A DNA stretch of 64,000 bases, taken from Nonomuraea sp. SYSU D8015. Its GTDB lineage: Bacteria > Actinomycetota > Actinomycetes > Streptosporangiales > Streptosporangiaceae. The notes under the pieces were generated by a model. That model did no database searches. It was not told the origin of the DNA and saw only the letters and a list, made by a program, of their open reading frames with translations. Of this stretch, positions 52,930-62,548 are shown piece after piece. A program made the translations under genes and the position numbers. Positions within the stretch are counted from its first letter, which is position 1. Each line of letters starts with the position of its first letter. The DNA is taken from the NCBI RefSeq assembly GCF_008065375.1, contig NZ_VJYI01000004.1:594588-658587 (forward strand), written 5' to 3'.

Positions 52930-53990
52930 ATGCAGGCAACGGTCACGGTCACCCCGGCGCAGCTCCCCGAGTTGCTGCTGCACGTCGCCGTGGTCAGGCC
53001 CGTGTTCCTGTGGGGCGCCCCCGGCATCGGCAAGAGCTCGCTGGTCCGCGAGTTCGCCGACTCCCTCGGCCTGGAGTGCGTGACGCTGCTCGGCACCCAG
53101 CTCGCCCCCGAAGACCTGATCGGCGTGCCGGAGCTGGTCGACGGGCGCAGCCGGTTCGCCCCGCCCGAGTCGATCGCCCGCGCGGAGCCGTACTGCCTGT
53201 TCCTCGACGAGCTCAACGCCTCCTCGCCGGAGGTGCAGAAGGCGTTCTACTCGCTGATCCTCGACCGCAGGATCGGCACGTACGAGCTGCCCGCCGGCTC
53301 GGTCGTCATCGGCGCGGGCAACCGCGCGACCGACAACGCCCTCGCCCGCCCGATGGCCTCCGCGCTGATCAACCGGCTGGTCCACGTCCACCTGCGGGCC
53401 TCGGCCGACGACTGGCTGAAGTGGGCGGCCGCCAACGGCATCCACCCGTGGGTCGTGACTACCTCGTGCAGCGGCCCGACCACCTGTGGAGCCCGCCGCC
53501 GAAGACCGAGGAGCCGTTCTCCTCGCCCCGGGCCTGGCGCATGCTCTCCGACGTGCTCCTCTCCTACGGTGACGACGTGCCCGACGAGACGATCGCCATG
53601 CTGGCGTTCGGCACGCTCACCGCCACGCACGCCTCGGCCTTCCGCGCGTACGTCAAGACCGTGCGGCACGCCTACGACCTGGAGGCCGTGCTGAAGGGCG
53701 AGGCCCCCTGGCCCCGCCGGCCCGAGGAGCGCGACCTGCTCTACTTCCTGGCCGAGGCGTTCCGCGCCCGCCTGATCAAGGAGCTCCCCGCGGACAAGCG
53801 CGGATCCTCCGCCCGGGGCCGCGACCTGGGCTTCCGTGCCAAGACGCTGCTGGTCGAGCTGGCCGAGATCTCCCTCGAGTGCGCCCAGCTGGTGATAGCC
53901 AACGACGCCGACGGCGCCCCCGCGCTGCCCACGTGGTTCCTGGTCGAGGTCGGCAGGGACGTGCCGCGGCTGATGGCGGTCCGGTCATGA
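52930..53990 (+). pseudogene. MoxR-type AAA+ ATPase, frameshifted
   Basis: A protein of about 353 residues if one base is restored. Walker A is GAPGIGKSS, Walker B LFLDELN, followed by the sensor-1 region GAGNRATDNALARPM. The frame breaks at about 53455: the first frame reads to GIHPWV, then turns to nonsense, while the protein resumes as DYLVQRPDHLWSPPP in another frame and runs intact to 53990. One missing base near 53455 explains it. MoxR ATPases act as chaperones for metal or complex assembly together with a VWA protein, here the next gene (ATGA overlap). Function is lost unless the indel is a sequencing error. Confidence 0.75.
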
Positions 53991-55246
53991 GCCGCGCCAA
54001 GGCCAAGGTGGACCCGTGGCGGGCCGAGCTCATGAAGGCCTGGCACGCCACGGCGACCCATCCGCTGTTCCGCGTCTACCGCTCCTTCCTGGAGGAGGCC
54101 GACGACGGCGAGCTGGCGAACGACACCTGGGCGATCGTCACCGACGACGGCGACGTGCGTTACCACCCCAAACGCCGCGCCCCGGCCGAGGAGTGGATGT
54201 GGGTCTTCGCCCACCTCCTGCTCCACCTCGGGTTCGGCCACGCCGACCCGCGGGTCTGCGCGCCGAAGGACGTCGACGGCGACCTCCCGCACCCGGCCTA
54301 CCACGCCGCCTGCTGCCTGGTCGTGGAGCGGTTCCTGCGCACGCTGAAGATCGGGCGCTGTCCCTGGCCGCCGCTCCCCGCCGAGTTGCCGGACAACGAC
54401 GAGGTGACGCTGTCCGCGCAGTGGCGCAGGCTGGCGGTCCCGGCGCAGTTCGAGCCGCCGGGTGAGCCCGACTTCCGCCTCGATCGCCGCGGTCAGCGCC
54501 GAGGCGGGGGAGATCTACGTCAACCCGCTCGCCCAGCACTCCGAGCTCGAATGGCGTTTCGTGCTGGCCCACGAGATGCTGCACGCCGCGCTCCGCCACG
54601 GCGAGCGGTGCGGCATGCGCGACCCGTACCTGTGGAACGTCGCCTGCGCAAGCTCGCCACCCTGCGCGGGCGCGGGCTCGGCGACGTGCTCGACCACCCG
54701 CCGCTGCCCTGGGACGCCCAGCTGGCCCGCTGGTTCGACGAGCACTTCCAGCCCGAGGAGAAGCGCCGCTCCTACGCCCGCGCCTCGCGCCGGCAGGCGT
54801 CGAGTCCCGGGATACCGCGCCCCGGCTGGGTGCGCCCCGAGGAGGTCGTGCGCAAGGCCACGTTCGGGGTCGTTCTCGACACCTCGGGCTCCATGGACGT
54901 GAAGCTGCTCGGCAAGGCGCTCGGCGCCATCGCCTCCTACGCCACCGCCCGCGACGTGCCCCGCGCCCGCGTGGTGTTCTGGGACGCCGCCGCCTACGAC
55001 GCCGGCTATCTGCCGGTCGAGGAGATCGCCGGCAAGGTCAGGGTGCGCGGGCGCGGCGGCACGGTCCTCCAGCCGGGTGTCCGGCTGCTCGAGCAGGCCG
55101 GCGACTTCCCACCGGACGGGCCCATCCTGGTGATCACCGACGGTGAGTGCGAGGTGCTGCGCGTCCGCAGGGAGCACGCGTTCCTGGTGCCGCAGGGCGC
55201 GTCGCTGCCGTTCAGGCCGCGCGGCCCGGTGTTCTTCGTGAAGTGA
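53987..55246 (+). pseudogene. VWA-like (DUF2201-type) metallopeptidase protein, disrupted
   Basis: This partner of MoxR begins at the ATG at 53987, overlapping the ATPase stop. The N-terminal part (YHPKRRAPAEEWMWVFAHLL, HLGFGHADPR) is in one frame to about 54470. The zinc-peptidase-like HEMLHAALRHGE follows in a second frame, and the C-terminal VWA-like part (VVLDTSGSMD, VFWDAAAYDAGYL, VITDGECEV) in the first frame again. At about 54650 the text jumps from WNVAC directly to LRKLATLRG, losing an expected stretch of about 45 residues; the repeat CGCCTGCG spans the joint, so a deletion by slippage is plausible. MIDAS-like DxSxS is intact. Confidence 0.75.
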
Positions 55247-55290
55247 GCGCTTTGATCCTGCTTTGAGGTGGCTGGGGTAATCCTTGCACC

Positions 55291-55968
55291 ATGGATCGAC
55301 CGGCCAGGGTGCTCGTCGTGGACGACGAGCCGAACATCCGCGCCCTGCTGTCCCAGACGCTGCGCCTGGTCTCGTACGAGGTCAGGACGGCGGCGACGGG
55401 CGCGGAGGCGGTGGCGGCCGCCAGGGAGTTCGCCCCCGACATCGTGGTGCTCGACGTGATGCTGGAGGACTTCGACGGGTTCGAGGTCGCCAGGAGGCTC
55501 GGCGAGCGCGTGCCCGTGCTGTTCCTGACCGCCCGCGACCAGGTCGAGGACCGCGTGCGGGGCCTCACGCTGGGCGCCGACGACTACGTGGCCAAGCCGT
55601 TCAGCCTGGAGGAGGTGGTGCTGCGCATCCGCGCCATCCTGCGACGCAGCCGCTCCCTGCCGCCGGACGACGTGCTGCGCTACGCCGACCTGGAGCTCGA
55701 CCCGCAGGCACACGAGGTGCGCCGGGCCGGGGTGCCGGTCGAGCTGTCGCCCACCGAGTTCAACCTGCTCGAATACCTGCTGACCAACGCGGGCCGGGTG
55801 GTGAGCAAGGCGCAGATCCTCGACAGCGTCTGGCGCTACGACTTCGACGGCGACTCCAGCATCGTCGAGTCGTACGTCTACTACCTGCGCAAGAAGATCG
55901 ACAAATGGGAGCCGCAGCTCATCCACACCGTGCGCGGCGTCGGCTACACCCTGAGGACCCCGCGATGA
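55291..55968 (+). CDS. OmpR-family response regulator
   Basis: A 225-residue regulator with an N-terminal receiver (VLVVDDEPNIRALL acidic pocket, phospho-acceptor Asp in IVVLDVMLEDFDG, LTARD and the conserved Lys in YVAKPFS) and a C-terminal winged helix (LSPTEFNLLEYLLTNAG, VESYVYYLRKKI, RGVGYTL). Overlaps its kinase by ATGA. It probably controls the lipoprotein/HlyD/MacB efflux genes that follow, as in other actinomycete two-component/ABC export cassettes. Confidence 0.93.
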   Translation: MDRPARVLVVDDEPNIRALLSQTLRLVSYEVRTAATGAEAVAAAREFAPDIVVLDVMLEDFDGFEVARRLGERVPVLFLTARDQVEDRVRGLTLGADDYVAKPFSLEEVVLRIRAILRRSRSLPPDDVLRYADLELDPQAHEVRRAGVPVELSPTEFNLLEYLLTNAGRVVSKAQILDSVWRYDFDGDSSIVESYVYYLRKKIDKWEPQLIHTVRGVGYTLRTPR

Positions 55969-57380
55969 GGGGGCCCGCCACCTGGACCCTGCGCACCCGG
56001 CTGGTCATGGCCATCCTCGGGCTCACCACGGTCGCCCTCGTGCTCTCCAACGTCGTCGGGATCGCGTTGCTGCGCGACAACATGATGAAACGCGTGGACG
56101 CCCAGCTCAGCACCTCCAGCAAGATCGCCGATCTGAAGGACCTCAAGAAGGTGACCGCCCGGCCGGTCGCGACCCTGGACCTGGAGAATCCGCTCGCCAA
56201 GCGCATCGCCGCCATCGAGCAGCTCAGGGTCTACGACCCCGACGGCACGCTCGTGTTCCAGGCCCCCGCCGTCAAGAGCCAGCCCGGCCCCGTCATCGAC
56301 GAGCTGAAGATCGGCGAGCCGTACACCGTGCCCGGCACCGCGGGGCCGTCCTGGCGCGTCCGCGCCGTCGAGCTGTCGGCCGGCGGCGTCCTGGTGGTCG
56401 CGCAGTCGCTCGGCGAACTCGAACAGACCCAGACCTCGGCCGTCGCCATCGCGGTCGCGGTGAGCGCGTTCGTGCTGCTCCTGCTCGGCCTGGCCGCCGC
56501 CGCCGTGGTACGCCTCGGTCTGCGCCCCCTGACCAGGATGGAAGCCACGGCCGGCAAGATCACCCGCGGTGACTTCTCCCGCCGCGTCCCCGTCCACGAC
56601 CCGCACACCGAGCCCGGCCGCCTGGCCCGCGCCATGAACGTCATGCTCGACCGCCTGGAGTCCGAGATCGCCGCCAGGACCGACTCCGAGGCCCGCATGC
56701 GCCGGTTCCTCGCCGACGCCTCCCACGAGCTGCGCACGCCGCTCACCTCCGTGCGCGGCTTCGCCGAGCTGCACCGCAGGGGCGGCGGCGACGCCGACGA
56801 GGCGATGCGCAGGATCGAGGACGAGGCGGCCAGGATGGGCGTGCTGGTCAACGACCTGCTCACGCTGGCCCAGCTCGACGAGGAACGCCCCCTCGACCGG
56901 CGTCCCGTCGACCTGCTCGAAGTCGCCGCCGACACGATCCGCGACGCCCGCGTACGCGTACCGGACCGGCAGGTCAGGCTGACCGGCCTGAACGGTTCGC
57001 TCGCGCCCGTCTCGATCCTGGGCGACGAGGCCCGCCTGCGCCAGGTGGCCGCCAACCTCGTCGGCAACGCGCTCTGCCACACGCCGCCCGACGCCGCCAT
57101 CACGGTCCAGGTCGGCAGGACGGGCGGGATGGCCGTGCTGGAGGTGTCGGACACCGGGCCCGGCATCCCGCCCCAGCACGTGCCGCACCTGTTCGACCGC
57201 CTCTACCGGGTCGGCCAGGGCAGGTCGAGGGCCGACGGCGGCGCCGGGCTGGGCCTGTCCATCGTCGCCGCCATCGTCCGCGCCCACGGCGGCCGCGTCG
57301 ACCTGGACACCGCCCCGGGCGAGGGCGCCACCTTCCGCGTACTCCTACCTGACTCCGAGGCGGCTCCCAGCCCGCATTGA
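55965..57380 (+). CDS. Sensor histidine kinase, HisKA type
   Basis: A 471-residue kinase: a first membrane helix (TRLVMAILGLTTVALVLSNV), an extracellular sensor domain (about 45-165), a second helix (AIAVAVSAFVLLLLGLAAAAVV), HAMP linker (LRPLTRMEATAGKI), HisKA box DASHELRTPLTSVRGFAEL with the phospho-His, and HATPase motifs N (NLVGNALCHTP), G1 (DTGPGIPPQ) and G2 (GGAGLGLSIV). It partners the response regulator with which it overlaps by four bases. The signal is unknown; membrane or envelope stress is likely given the linked exporter. Confidence 0.93.
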   Translation: MRGPATWTLRTRLVMAILGLTTVALVLSNVVGIALLRDNMMKRVDAQLSTSSKIADLKDLKKVTARPVATLDLENPLAKRIAAIEQLRVYDPDGTLVFQAPAVKSQPGPVIDELKIGEPYTVPGTAGPSWRVRAVELSAGGVLVVAQSLGELEQTQTSAVAIAVAVSAFVLLLLGLAAAAVVRLGLRPLTRMEATAGKITRGDFSRRVPVHDPHTEPGRLARAMNVMLDRLESEIAARTDSEARMRRFLADASHELRTPLTSVRGFAELHRRGGGDADEAMRRIEDEAARMGVLVNDLLTLAQLDEERPLDRRPVDLLEVAADTIRDARVRVPDRQVRLTGLNGSLAPVSILGDEARLRQVAANLVGNALCHTPPDAAITVQVGRTGGMAVLEVSDTGPGIPPQHVPHLFDRLYRVGQGRSRADGGAGLGLSIVAAIVRAHGGRVDLDTAPGEGATFRVLLPDSEAAPSPH

Positions 57381-57404
57381 ACAGCGCTCGGCAGATTCGG
57401 GGGC

Positions 57405-57926
57405 ATGAGACGGACACTCATCGCGACGGCCCTGCTGGGGGCACTGGCGGCCGGTTGCGGCAGCCAGGCGAGCGGCACCGGAGTCGCCTCCGTATCCACG
57501 GGCTCGACCCCGCCGTCGGCCGGCGCCACGCCCACCACCACCGCCGACCCGAAAGAGCAGGGCAGGAAGTTCGCCCAGTGCATGCGCGAGCACGGCATCC
57601 CCATGGAGGACCCCGACGCCAAGGGCGGCGGCGGCATGGAGCTGATCGACGAGAACATCGACAAGAACAAGCTCAGGGAGGCCACCGAGGCCTGCCGCGC
57701 CCACGCCCCCTTCATGGATCGCAAGCGGCTCGACCCGGAGGGGGTCGAGCAGCTGCGCCGGTTCGCCCGGTGCATGCGTGAGAACGGCGTCGACATGCCC
57801 GACCCCAACCCCGACGGCACCTTCGCCAGCGGCACCGCCCGCAATTTCAAACACGACGACCCCCAGTTCAAGAAGGCGATCGAGGCATGTCGCGACGAGT
57901 TCCCCAAGCCGGGGGGCGGCAAGTGA
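57405..57926 (+). CDS. Small lipoprotein with a repeated CMREHG motif
   Basis: A 173-residue lipoprotein: signal peptide RRTLIATALLGALAAGC with the lipobox Cys at about 18. After a Ser/Thr/Pro-rich linker come two similar units, KFAQCMREHGIPMEDPDAKG and RRFARCMRENGVDMPDPNPD, each with a conserved Cys, Met and acidic residues, separated by a Cys-containing helix (EACRAHAPF); a last CRDEF adds a fourth Cys. This family is common in actinomycetes next to MacB exporters, with no proven role. It may bind a metal or substrate or sense envelope conditions. It ends GTGA-coupled to the HlyD-like gene. Confidence 0.82.
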   Translation: MRRTLIATALLGALAAGCGSQASGTGVASVSTGSTPPSAGATPTTTADPKEQGRKFAQCMREHGIPMEDPDAKGGGGMELIDENIDKNKLREATEACRAHAPFMDRKRLDPEGVEQLRRFARCMRENGVDMPDPNPDGTFASGTARNFKHDDPQFKKAIEACRDEFPKPGGGK

Positions 57927-59005
57927 CGCAGACCGACGAGAAGCGGCAGCACACCTTCCCCGCCTTACCGCCGCGCCGCCGCAGCCCCCTGCGGGTCCTC
58001 GCGTGGACCGGAGGCGCCGCGCTGCTCGCCGCCGCCGTCGCGGCGGCCGCCGTGGGCGTCGGCGGCAACGGCACGAGCACCGCCGTCACCGGCCGCACGC
58101 CGCCGGCCACCGCCAAGGTCACCCGCACCACGCTCACCGAGACCAAGACCGTGGACGGCACCCTCGGCCACGGCGACCCGATCACCATCGCGGGCAAGTC
58201 CCAGGGCACGATCACCTGGCTCCCAGGCGAGGGCTCCACCATCACCAGAGGCCGCGGCGTCTACAGCGTGGACGCCGACCGCCGCCCCCTCCTGTACGGC
58301 GACATCCCCCTCTACCGCACCCTCCAGGACGGCGTCTCCGGCACGGACGTCGAGCTGCTCGAACGCAACCTCGACCGGCTCGGCTACACCGGCTTCGACG
58401 TGGACAACCAATTCACTTGGGCCACCAGGGAGGCGGTCGAGGACTGGCAGGAGGACCTCGGGCACGACGTCACCGGCCGCGTCGAGCCCGGCGACGTCGT
58501 GGTGGCCGACGGCCCCCTCCGCGTCGCCGAGCTCAAGAAGGCCCTCGGCGACAGCGCGAACGGCCCCGTCCTGACCGCGACCGGCACCACCCGCGAGGTC
58601 CGCGTCGCCCTCGACGTGGCCGACCAGCACCTGGTCGAGAAGGGCACGAAGGCCACCGTCGAACTCCCCGACGGCACCACCGTCACCGGCAAGGTCGCCG
58701 CCGTCGGCAAGGTCGCCACCGCGACGGAATCGGCGACGACCGTCGAGGTCACGGTGTCGGTGACCGGACTCAAGAAGACGTACGACGCCGCCCCCGTGGA
58801 CGTCACGATCGTGTCGGCACAGCGCGAGGACGTCCTCGCCGTGCCGGTGGGCGCGCTGGTCGCGCTGGCCGAGGGCGGCTACGGCGTCCAGGTCGTGGAG
58901 GGCTCCACCACCCGTTACGCCGCGGTCGAGACCGGCATGTTCGCCGACGGCAAGGTCGAGGTCACCGGCGTCGAGGAGGGCACGACCGTGGCGGTGCCCA
59001 CGTGA
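57923..59005 (+). CDS. HlyD-like periplasmic adaptor with peptidoglycan-binding-like domain
   Basis: A 360-residue membrane-anchored protein: an N-terminal transmembrane helix (VLAWTGGAALLAAAVAAAAVGVGG), an adaptor-type beta barrel, a PG_binding_1-like helix bundle (VELLERNLDRLGYTGFDVD, ATREAVEDWQEDLG; about 130-180) and C-terminal beta domains (VAVGKVATATESATTVEVTVS, VLAVPVGALVALAEGGYGV). It is the adaptor subunit of a MacAB-like exporter of Gram-positive type. GTG at 57923 overlaps the lipoprotein stop; the ATP-binding protein starts overlapping its own stop. Confidence 0.85.
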   Translation: MTQTDEKRQHTFPALPPRRRSPLRVLAWTGGAALLAAAVAAAAVGVGGNGTSTAVTGRTPPATAKVTRTTLTETKTVDGTLGHGDPITIAGKSQGTITWLPGEGSTITRGRGVYSVDADRRPLLYGDIPLYRTLQDGVSGTDVELLERNLDRLGYTGFDVDNQFTWATREAVEDWQEDLGHDVTGRVEPGDVVVADGPLRVAELKKALGDSANGPVLTATGTTREVRVALDVADQHLVEKGTKATVELPDGTTVTGKVAAVGKVATATESATTVEVTVSVTGLKKTYDAAPVDVTIVSAQREDVLAVPVGALVALAEGGYGVQVVEGSTTRYAAVETGMFADGKVEVTGVEEGTTVAVPT

Positions 59006-59673
59006 TCGTCGAACTCCGCGACGTCACCAAGCTCTACGGCGACGTCGCCGCCCTCCGCGGGGTCTCGATGGACATCGGCCACGGCGAGCTCGTCGGCGTC
59101 GTCGGCCCGTCGGGCTCCGGTAAGTCGACCATGCTCAACATGATCGGCACCCTGGACCGCCCCACCGGCGGCACCGTGCGCATCGCCGGCCACGACGTCG
59201 GCTCGCTCACCGACAAGCAGCTGTCCGCCCTGCGCGCGAACGTCATCGGCTTCGTCTTCCAGCAGTTCCACCTGGCCGCCGGGGTGCCCGCGCTGGATAA
59301 CGTGGCCGACGGCCTGCTGTACGCTGGCCCGTCTCTGCGCGAGCGGCGGCGGCGCGCGTACGACGCTCTGGTACGCGTCGGCCTCGGGCACCGGCTCGGC
59401 CACCGCCCGCACGAGCTGTCCGGCGGCGAGCGGCAGCGCGTCGCCATCGCCCGCGCCGTCGTCGGGGAGCCGAGGCTGCTGCTGGCCGACGAGCCGACCG
59501 GCAACCTGGACTCCCGCTCCGGTGCAGGAGTGATGGAGCTGCTGCGCGAGCTGCACGCGGCCGGCACCACCGTGGTCGTCATCACCCACGACCGCGACAT
59601 CGCCGCCTCCCTCCCCAGGCAGGTGGAAATGCTCGACGGCCGCGTCGTCGTGGGAGCGGGGGCGCGGACATGA
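59002..59673 (+). CDS. ABC transporter ATP-binding protein, MacB/LolD type
   Basis: A 223-residue ATPase: Walker A GPSGSGKST, Q-loop VFQQFHL, signature LSGGERQRVAIARA, Walker B LLLADEP and the H-switch VVVITHDRDI. The short single-domain form and D-loop LDSRSG match the MacB/LolD class that powers mechanotransmission exporters. GTG at 59002 and the ATG of the permease at 59670 both overlap neighbours by four bases, so the four proteins of this cassette are co-translated. Confidence 0.93.
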   Translation: MIVELRDVTKLYGDVAALRGVSMDIGHGELVGVVGPSGSGKSTMLNMIGTLDRPTGGTVRIAGHDVGSLTDKQLSALRANVIGFVFQQFHLAAGVPALDNVADGLLYAGPSLRERRRRAYDALVRVGLGHRLGHRPHELSGGERQRVAIARAVVGEPRLLLADEPTGNLDSRSGAGVMELLRELHAAGTTVVVITHDRDIAASLPRQVEMLDGRVVVGAGART

Positions 59674-60866
59674 CCGTGCTGACGACCCCCAGGATGCGGC
59701 CCCACGATGTGATCAGGGTCGGCGGGGCGGGACTGCGCGCCAGGCCGCTGCGGGTGTTCCTGTCCGCACTCGGCATCGCCATCGGCATCGCCGCCATGCT
59801 CGGCGTCGTCGGGATCTCCGCCTCCAGCCAGGAGGAGCTGAACCGGCAGCTCGCGGCGCTCGGCACGAACCTGCTCACCGTCGCGCCCGGCAAGACCCTG
59901 TTCGGCGAGGCGTCCCACCTGCCCGCCGAGGCCGAGGGCATGATCGGCCAGATCGCCCCCGTCACCTCGGTCACCGCGACCGGCACGACATCCGCCAAGG
60001 TCTACCGCAACGACCGCATCCCCGAGGCCGAGACCGGCAGCATCTCCGTCACCGCGGCCCGGCTCGACCTCGCCCGCGACGCCGGCGCCACCGTGGTCAG
60101 CGGCGTCTGGCTGAACGAGGCCACGCACCGCTACCCGGCCACCGTGCTCGGCGCCAAGGCCGCCGATCGGCTGGGCGTCGTCCGGGCGGGCCCCGACCAG
60201 CGGGTCTGGCTGGGCGGCCAGTGGTTCACGGTCGTGGGCGTGCTCGCCCCCGCCCCGCTGGCCCCGGAGCTCGACACGGCCGCGCTGGTCGGCTGGCCGG
60301 TCGCCGAGGAGCGGCTGGGCTTCGACGGGTACCCGACCACGATCTACGCCCGAGCCCAGGAGGATCACGTCGTCGCGGTCCGCGGCGTGCTCGCGGCCAC
60401 CGCGAACCCGGAGGCGCCGAACGAGGTCGAGGTCTCCAGACCGTCGGACGCGCTGGCCGCCAAACAGGCCGCCGACGACGCGCTGAACGCGCTCCTGCTC
60501 GGCCTCGGCGGTGTCGCGCTGCTGGTCGGCGGTGTGGGTGTGGCCAACACGATGGTCATCTCGGTCCTGGAGCGGCGCGCGGAGATCGGCCTGCGCCGCT
60601 CGCTGGGCGCGACGAGGGGGCAGATCAGGCTGCAGTTCCTGGCCGAGTCGCTGCTGCTGTCGGCCATCGGCGGCGTCGGCGGCGTGCTGCTCGGCATCGG
60701 CGTCACCGCCGCGTACGCGGGCTTCCAGGGCTGGCCGGCGATCGTGCCCGTCTGGGCCATGCTCGGCGGCGTGCTCGCCACGCTCGTCATCGGCGGCATC
60801 GCGGGCTTCTATCCGGCGGTCCGCGCCGCCAGGATGCCTCCGACCGAGGCGCTGGCCACCCCCTGA
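59670..60866 (+). CDS. ABC transporter permease, MacB/FtsX type
   Basis: A 398-residue permease with an N-terminal helix (VFLSALGIAIGIAAMLGVVGIS), a large extracytoplasmic domain (about 50-270) and three C-terminal helices (LGGVALLVGGVGVANTMVISVL, then LLLSAIGGVGGVLLGI and LATLVIGGIAGFYPAVRAAR). The conserved RRAEIGLRRSLGATRGQI coupling segment meets the ATPase. Likely exports a peptide, lipid or antibiotic across the membrane with the HlyD-like adaptor. End of the cassette. Confidence 0.92.
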   Translation: MTVLTTPRMRPHDVIRVGGAGLRARPLRVFLSALGIAIGIAAMLGVVGISASSQEELNRQLAALGTNLLTVAPGKTLFGEASHLPAEAEGMIGQIAPVTSVTATGTTSAKVYRNDRIPEAETGSISVTAARLDLARDAGATVVSGVWLNEATHRYPATVLGAKAADRLGVVRAGPDQRVWLGGQWFTVVGVLAPAPLAPELDTAALVGWPVAEERLGFDGYPTTIYARAQEDHVVAVRGVLAATANPEAPNEVEVSRPSDALAAKQAADDALNALLLGLGGVALLVGGVGVANTMVISVLERRAEIGLRRSLGATRGQIRLQFLAESLLLSAIGGVGGVLLGIGVTAAYAGFQGWPAIVPVWAMLGGVLATLVIGGIAGFYPAVRAARMPPTEALATP

Positions 60867-60951
60867 CGAGATGCGTCCGATTCTTACAAGAGGACCGCCC
60901 GGCTGCGTGGATAGCGTCCCGGTGACGACCATCTGTGGAAGGACGGCTGAC

Positions 60952-61806
60952 ATGGACGTGCTGGACGGCGCGGAGCGCTACCTCCAGCTGCACGGCAGGC
61001 TGATCGACCGGCTGCGGTTCGCGGCGCTGTTCCGCGGCGGCTCGCGCGAGCGGGTGCTGGACGCGCTGCGCTGCTACCAGAACCCCGACGGCGGTTTCGG
61101 CCACGCGCTGGAGCCCGACCTGCGCGGCGCCGGCAGCCAGCCGGAGCCGGTCGAGGTGGCCTTCTGGATCCTGGACGAGCTCGACGCCTTCGACTCGCCG
61201 ATGGTGCCCGCCGCCTGCGACTACCTGGCCGGCGTGACTGCTCCCGACGGCGGTGTCCCGTTCGTCCTGCCGTCGGTCAGGGAGACCTTGAGGGCTCCGT
61301 GGTGGGAGACGGACGACGACCCGCCCGGCAACCTCATCCCCACGGCGTCGATCGCCGGTCTGCTCCACGAACACGGCATCACGCACCCGTGGCTCGCCAC
61401 CGCCACCGAGTTCTGCTGGTCACGGATCGCCGACGTCAAGGAGATCAGCCCGTACGAGGCCCGCGCGATCGTGACCTTCCTGAACCTGGTCCCTGACCGG
61501 GCGCGGGCGGAGGCCGAGTTCGCCCGGCTGCGCGGGGCCATCCTGGCCACGGTCGCCCTGGATCCGGACGCGCCGGGGGAGGCGCACTTCCCGCTCGACT
61601 TCGCGCCCGAGCCGCTGCGGCTGCCGCTGTTCGAGCAGGACGTTCTGGACACGCATCTCGACGCCCTCGTCGCCGCCCAATCCGCCGAGGGCGGCTGGAG
61701 CCCCAACTTCCTGATGTGGACGCCCGTGGTGGAGCACGAATGGAGCGGCTACCTCACCGTCGCCCGCCTCAATACGCTGCGCGCCTACGGGCGGCTGCCG
61801 GCCTGA
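60952..61806 (+). CDS. Prenyltransferase/squalene-cyclase-like toroid protein
   Basis: A 284-residue soluble protein made of repeated alpha-helical units with QNPDGGFGHALEPD, AAQSAEGGWSPNF and TAPDGGVPF, the QW-like motifs of alpha/alpha-toroid proteins (squalene cyclase, prenyltransferase beta subunit). The catalytic DxDD of terpene cyclases is not present, so it is probably a structural or binding relative. GGAAGGA lies about eight bases before the ATG at 60952; the longer frame upstream overlaps the permease and is rejected. No functional link to neighbours is evident. Confidence 0.75.
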   Translation: MDVLDGAERYLQLHGRLIDRLRFAALFRGGSRERVLDALRCYQNPDGGFGHALEPDLRGAGSQPEPVEVAFWILDELDAFDSPMVPAACDYLAGVTAPDGGVPFVLPSVRETLRAPWWETDDDPPGNLIPTASIAGLLHEHGITHPWLATATEFCWSRIADVKEISPYEARAIVTFLNLVPDRARAEAEFARLRGAILATVALDPDAPGEAHFPLDFAPEPLRLPLFEQDVLDTHLDALVAAQSAEGGWSPNFLMWTPVVEHEWSGYLTVARLNTLRAYGRLPA

Positions 61807-61843
61807 CAGGGGTTCTGTCGGCGGGGTCGCGTACGTTGGAGGC

Positions 61844-62548
61844 ATGTACGAGGAACGGCCCCCCGGCTCGGACCTCGCGGGCCGCATCGCCTGCGTGTGG
61901 CACCAGGTCAGCGAGACGGACACGACCCACCTCGTGGTGCCCGACGCCTGCGTCGACCTGATCTGGGGCCCTGACGGCCTGTTCGTGGCCGGGCCCGACA
62001 CGGGTCCCGTGCCCACGCCCATGGCGGCAGGTGACACGTTCGTGGGCATCAGGTTCAAGCCGGGCGCGGTGGGCGACTTCTTCGGCGTCCCCCTCCACGA
62101 GCTGCGCGACCAGCGCGTCCCCCTGTCCGCCCTGCCCGGCCTGCCGATCGACGAGAGCTGCGCGCCGCAGCCGGGGTGGCGTCTGGAGGCCATGAGGGCG
62201 GCCGTCCGGCGCCGCCTGACCGGCTCCGGCTCCGTCGAGCCCGCGACGTTCGCCATGGTCCAGGCGCTCAGAGCGGGGCGCGCGGTGACCGACGTGGCCT
62301 GGGACCTCGGTCTCAGCGAGCGCCAGCTCCACCGCCGCAGCGTGACCGCCTTCGGCTACGCGCCCAAGACCCTCCAGCGCATCGTCCGCTTCCAGCGGGC
62401 GCTGCGACTGGCCCGCGCCGGCGTCCCGCTCGCCGACGTGGCGGCCGAGGCCGGCTACACCGACCAGGCGCACCTGTCCCGCGACGTCAAGCGGCTGAGC
62501 GGGGTGCCGATGGGCCGGCTGCTCTCACCGTCGCGGCGGCCTGCCTGA
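61844..62548 (+). CDS. AraC-family transcriptional regulator
   Basis: A 234-residue regulator. The N-terminal part (about 1-130; VVPDACVDLIWGPDGLFVAGPDT, FVGIRFKPGAV) is the small DUF6597-like sensor domain common in actinomycetes. The C-terminal part (about 150-232) has two helix-turn-helices: VTDVAWDLGLSERQLHRRS and LADVAAEAGYTDQAHLSRDVKRL. Target genes are not evident from context; its tail overlaps the opposite-strand AI-2E-type gene by 24 bases. Confidence 0.88.
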   Translation: MYEERPPGSDLAGRIACVWHQVSETDTTHLVVPDACVDLIWGPDGLFVAGPDTGPVPTPMAAGDTFVGIRFKPGAVGDFFGVPLHELRDQRVPLSALPGLPIDESCAPQPGWRLEAMRAAVRRRLTGSGSVEPATFAMVQALRAGRAVTDVAWDLGLSERQLHRRSVTAFGYAPKTLQRIVRFQRALRLARAGVPLADVAAEAGYTDQAHLSRDVKRLSGVPMGRLLSPSRRPA

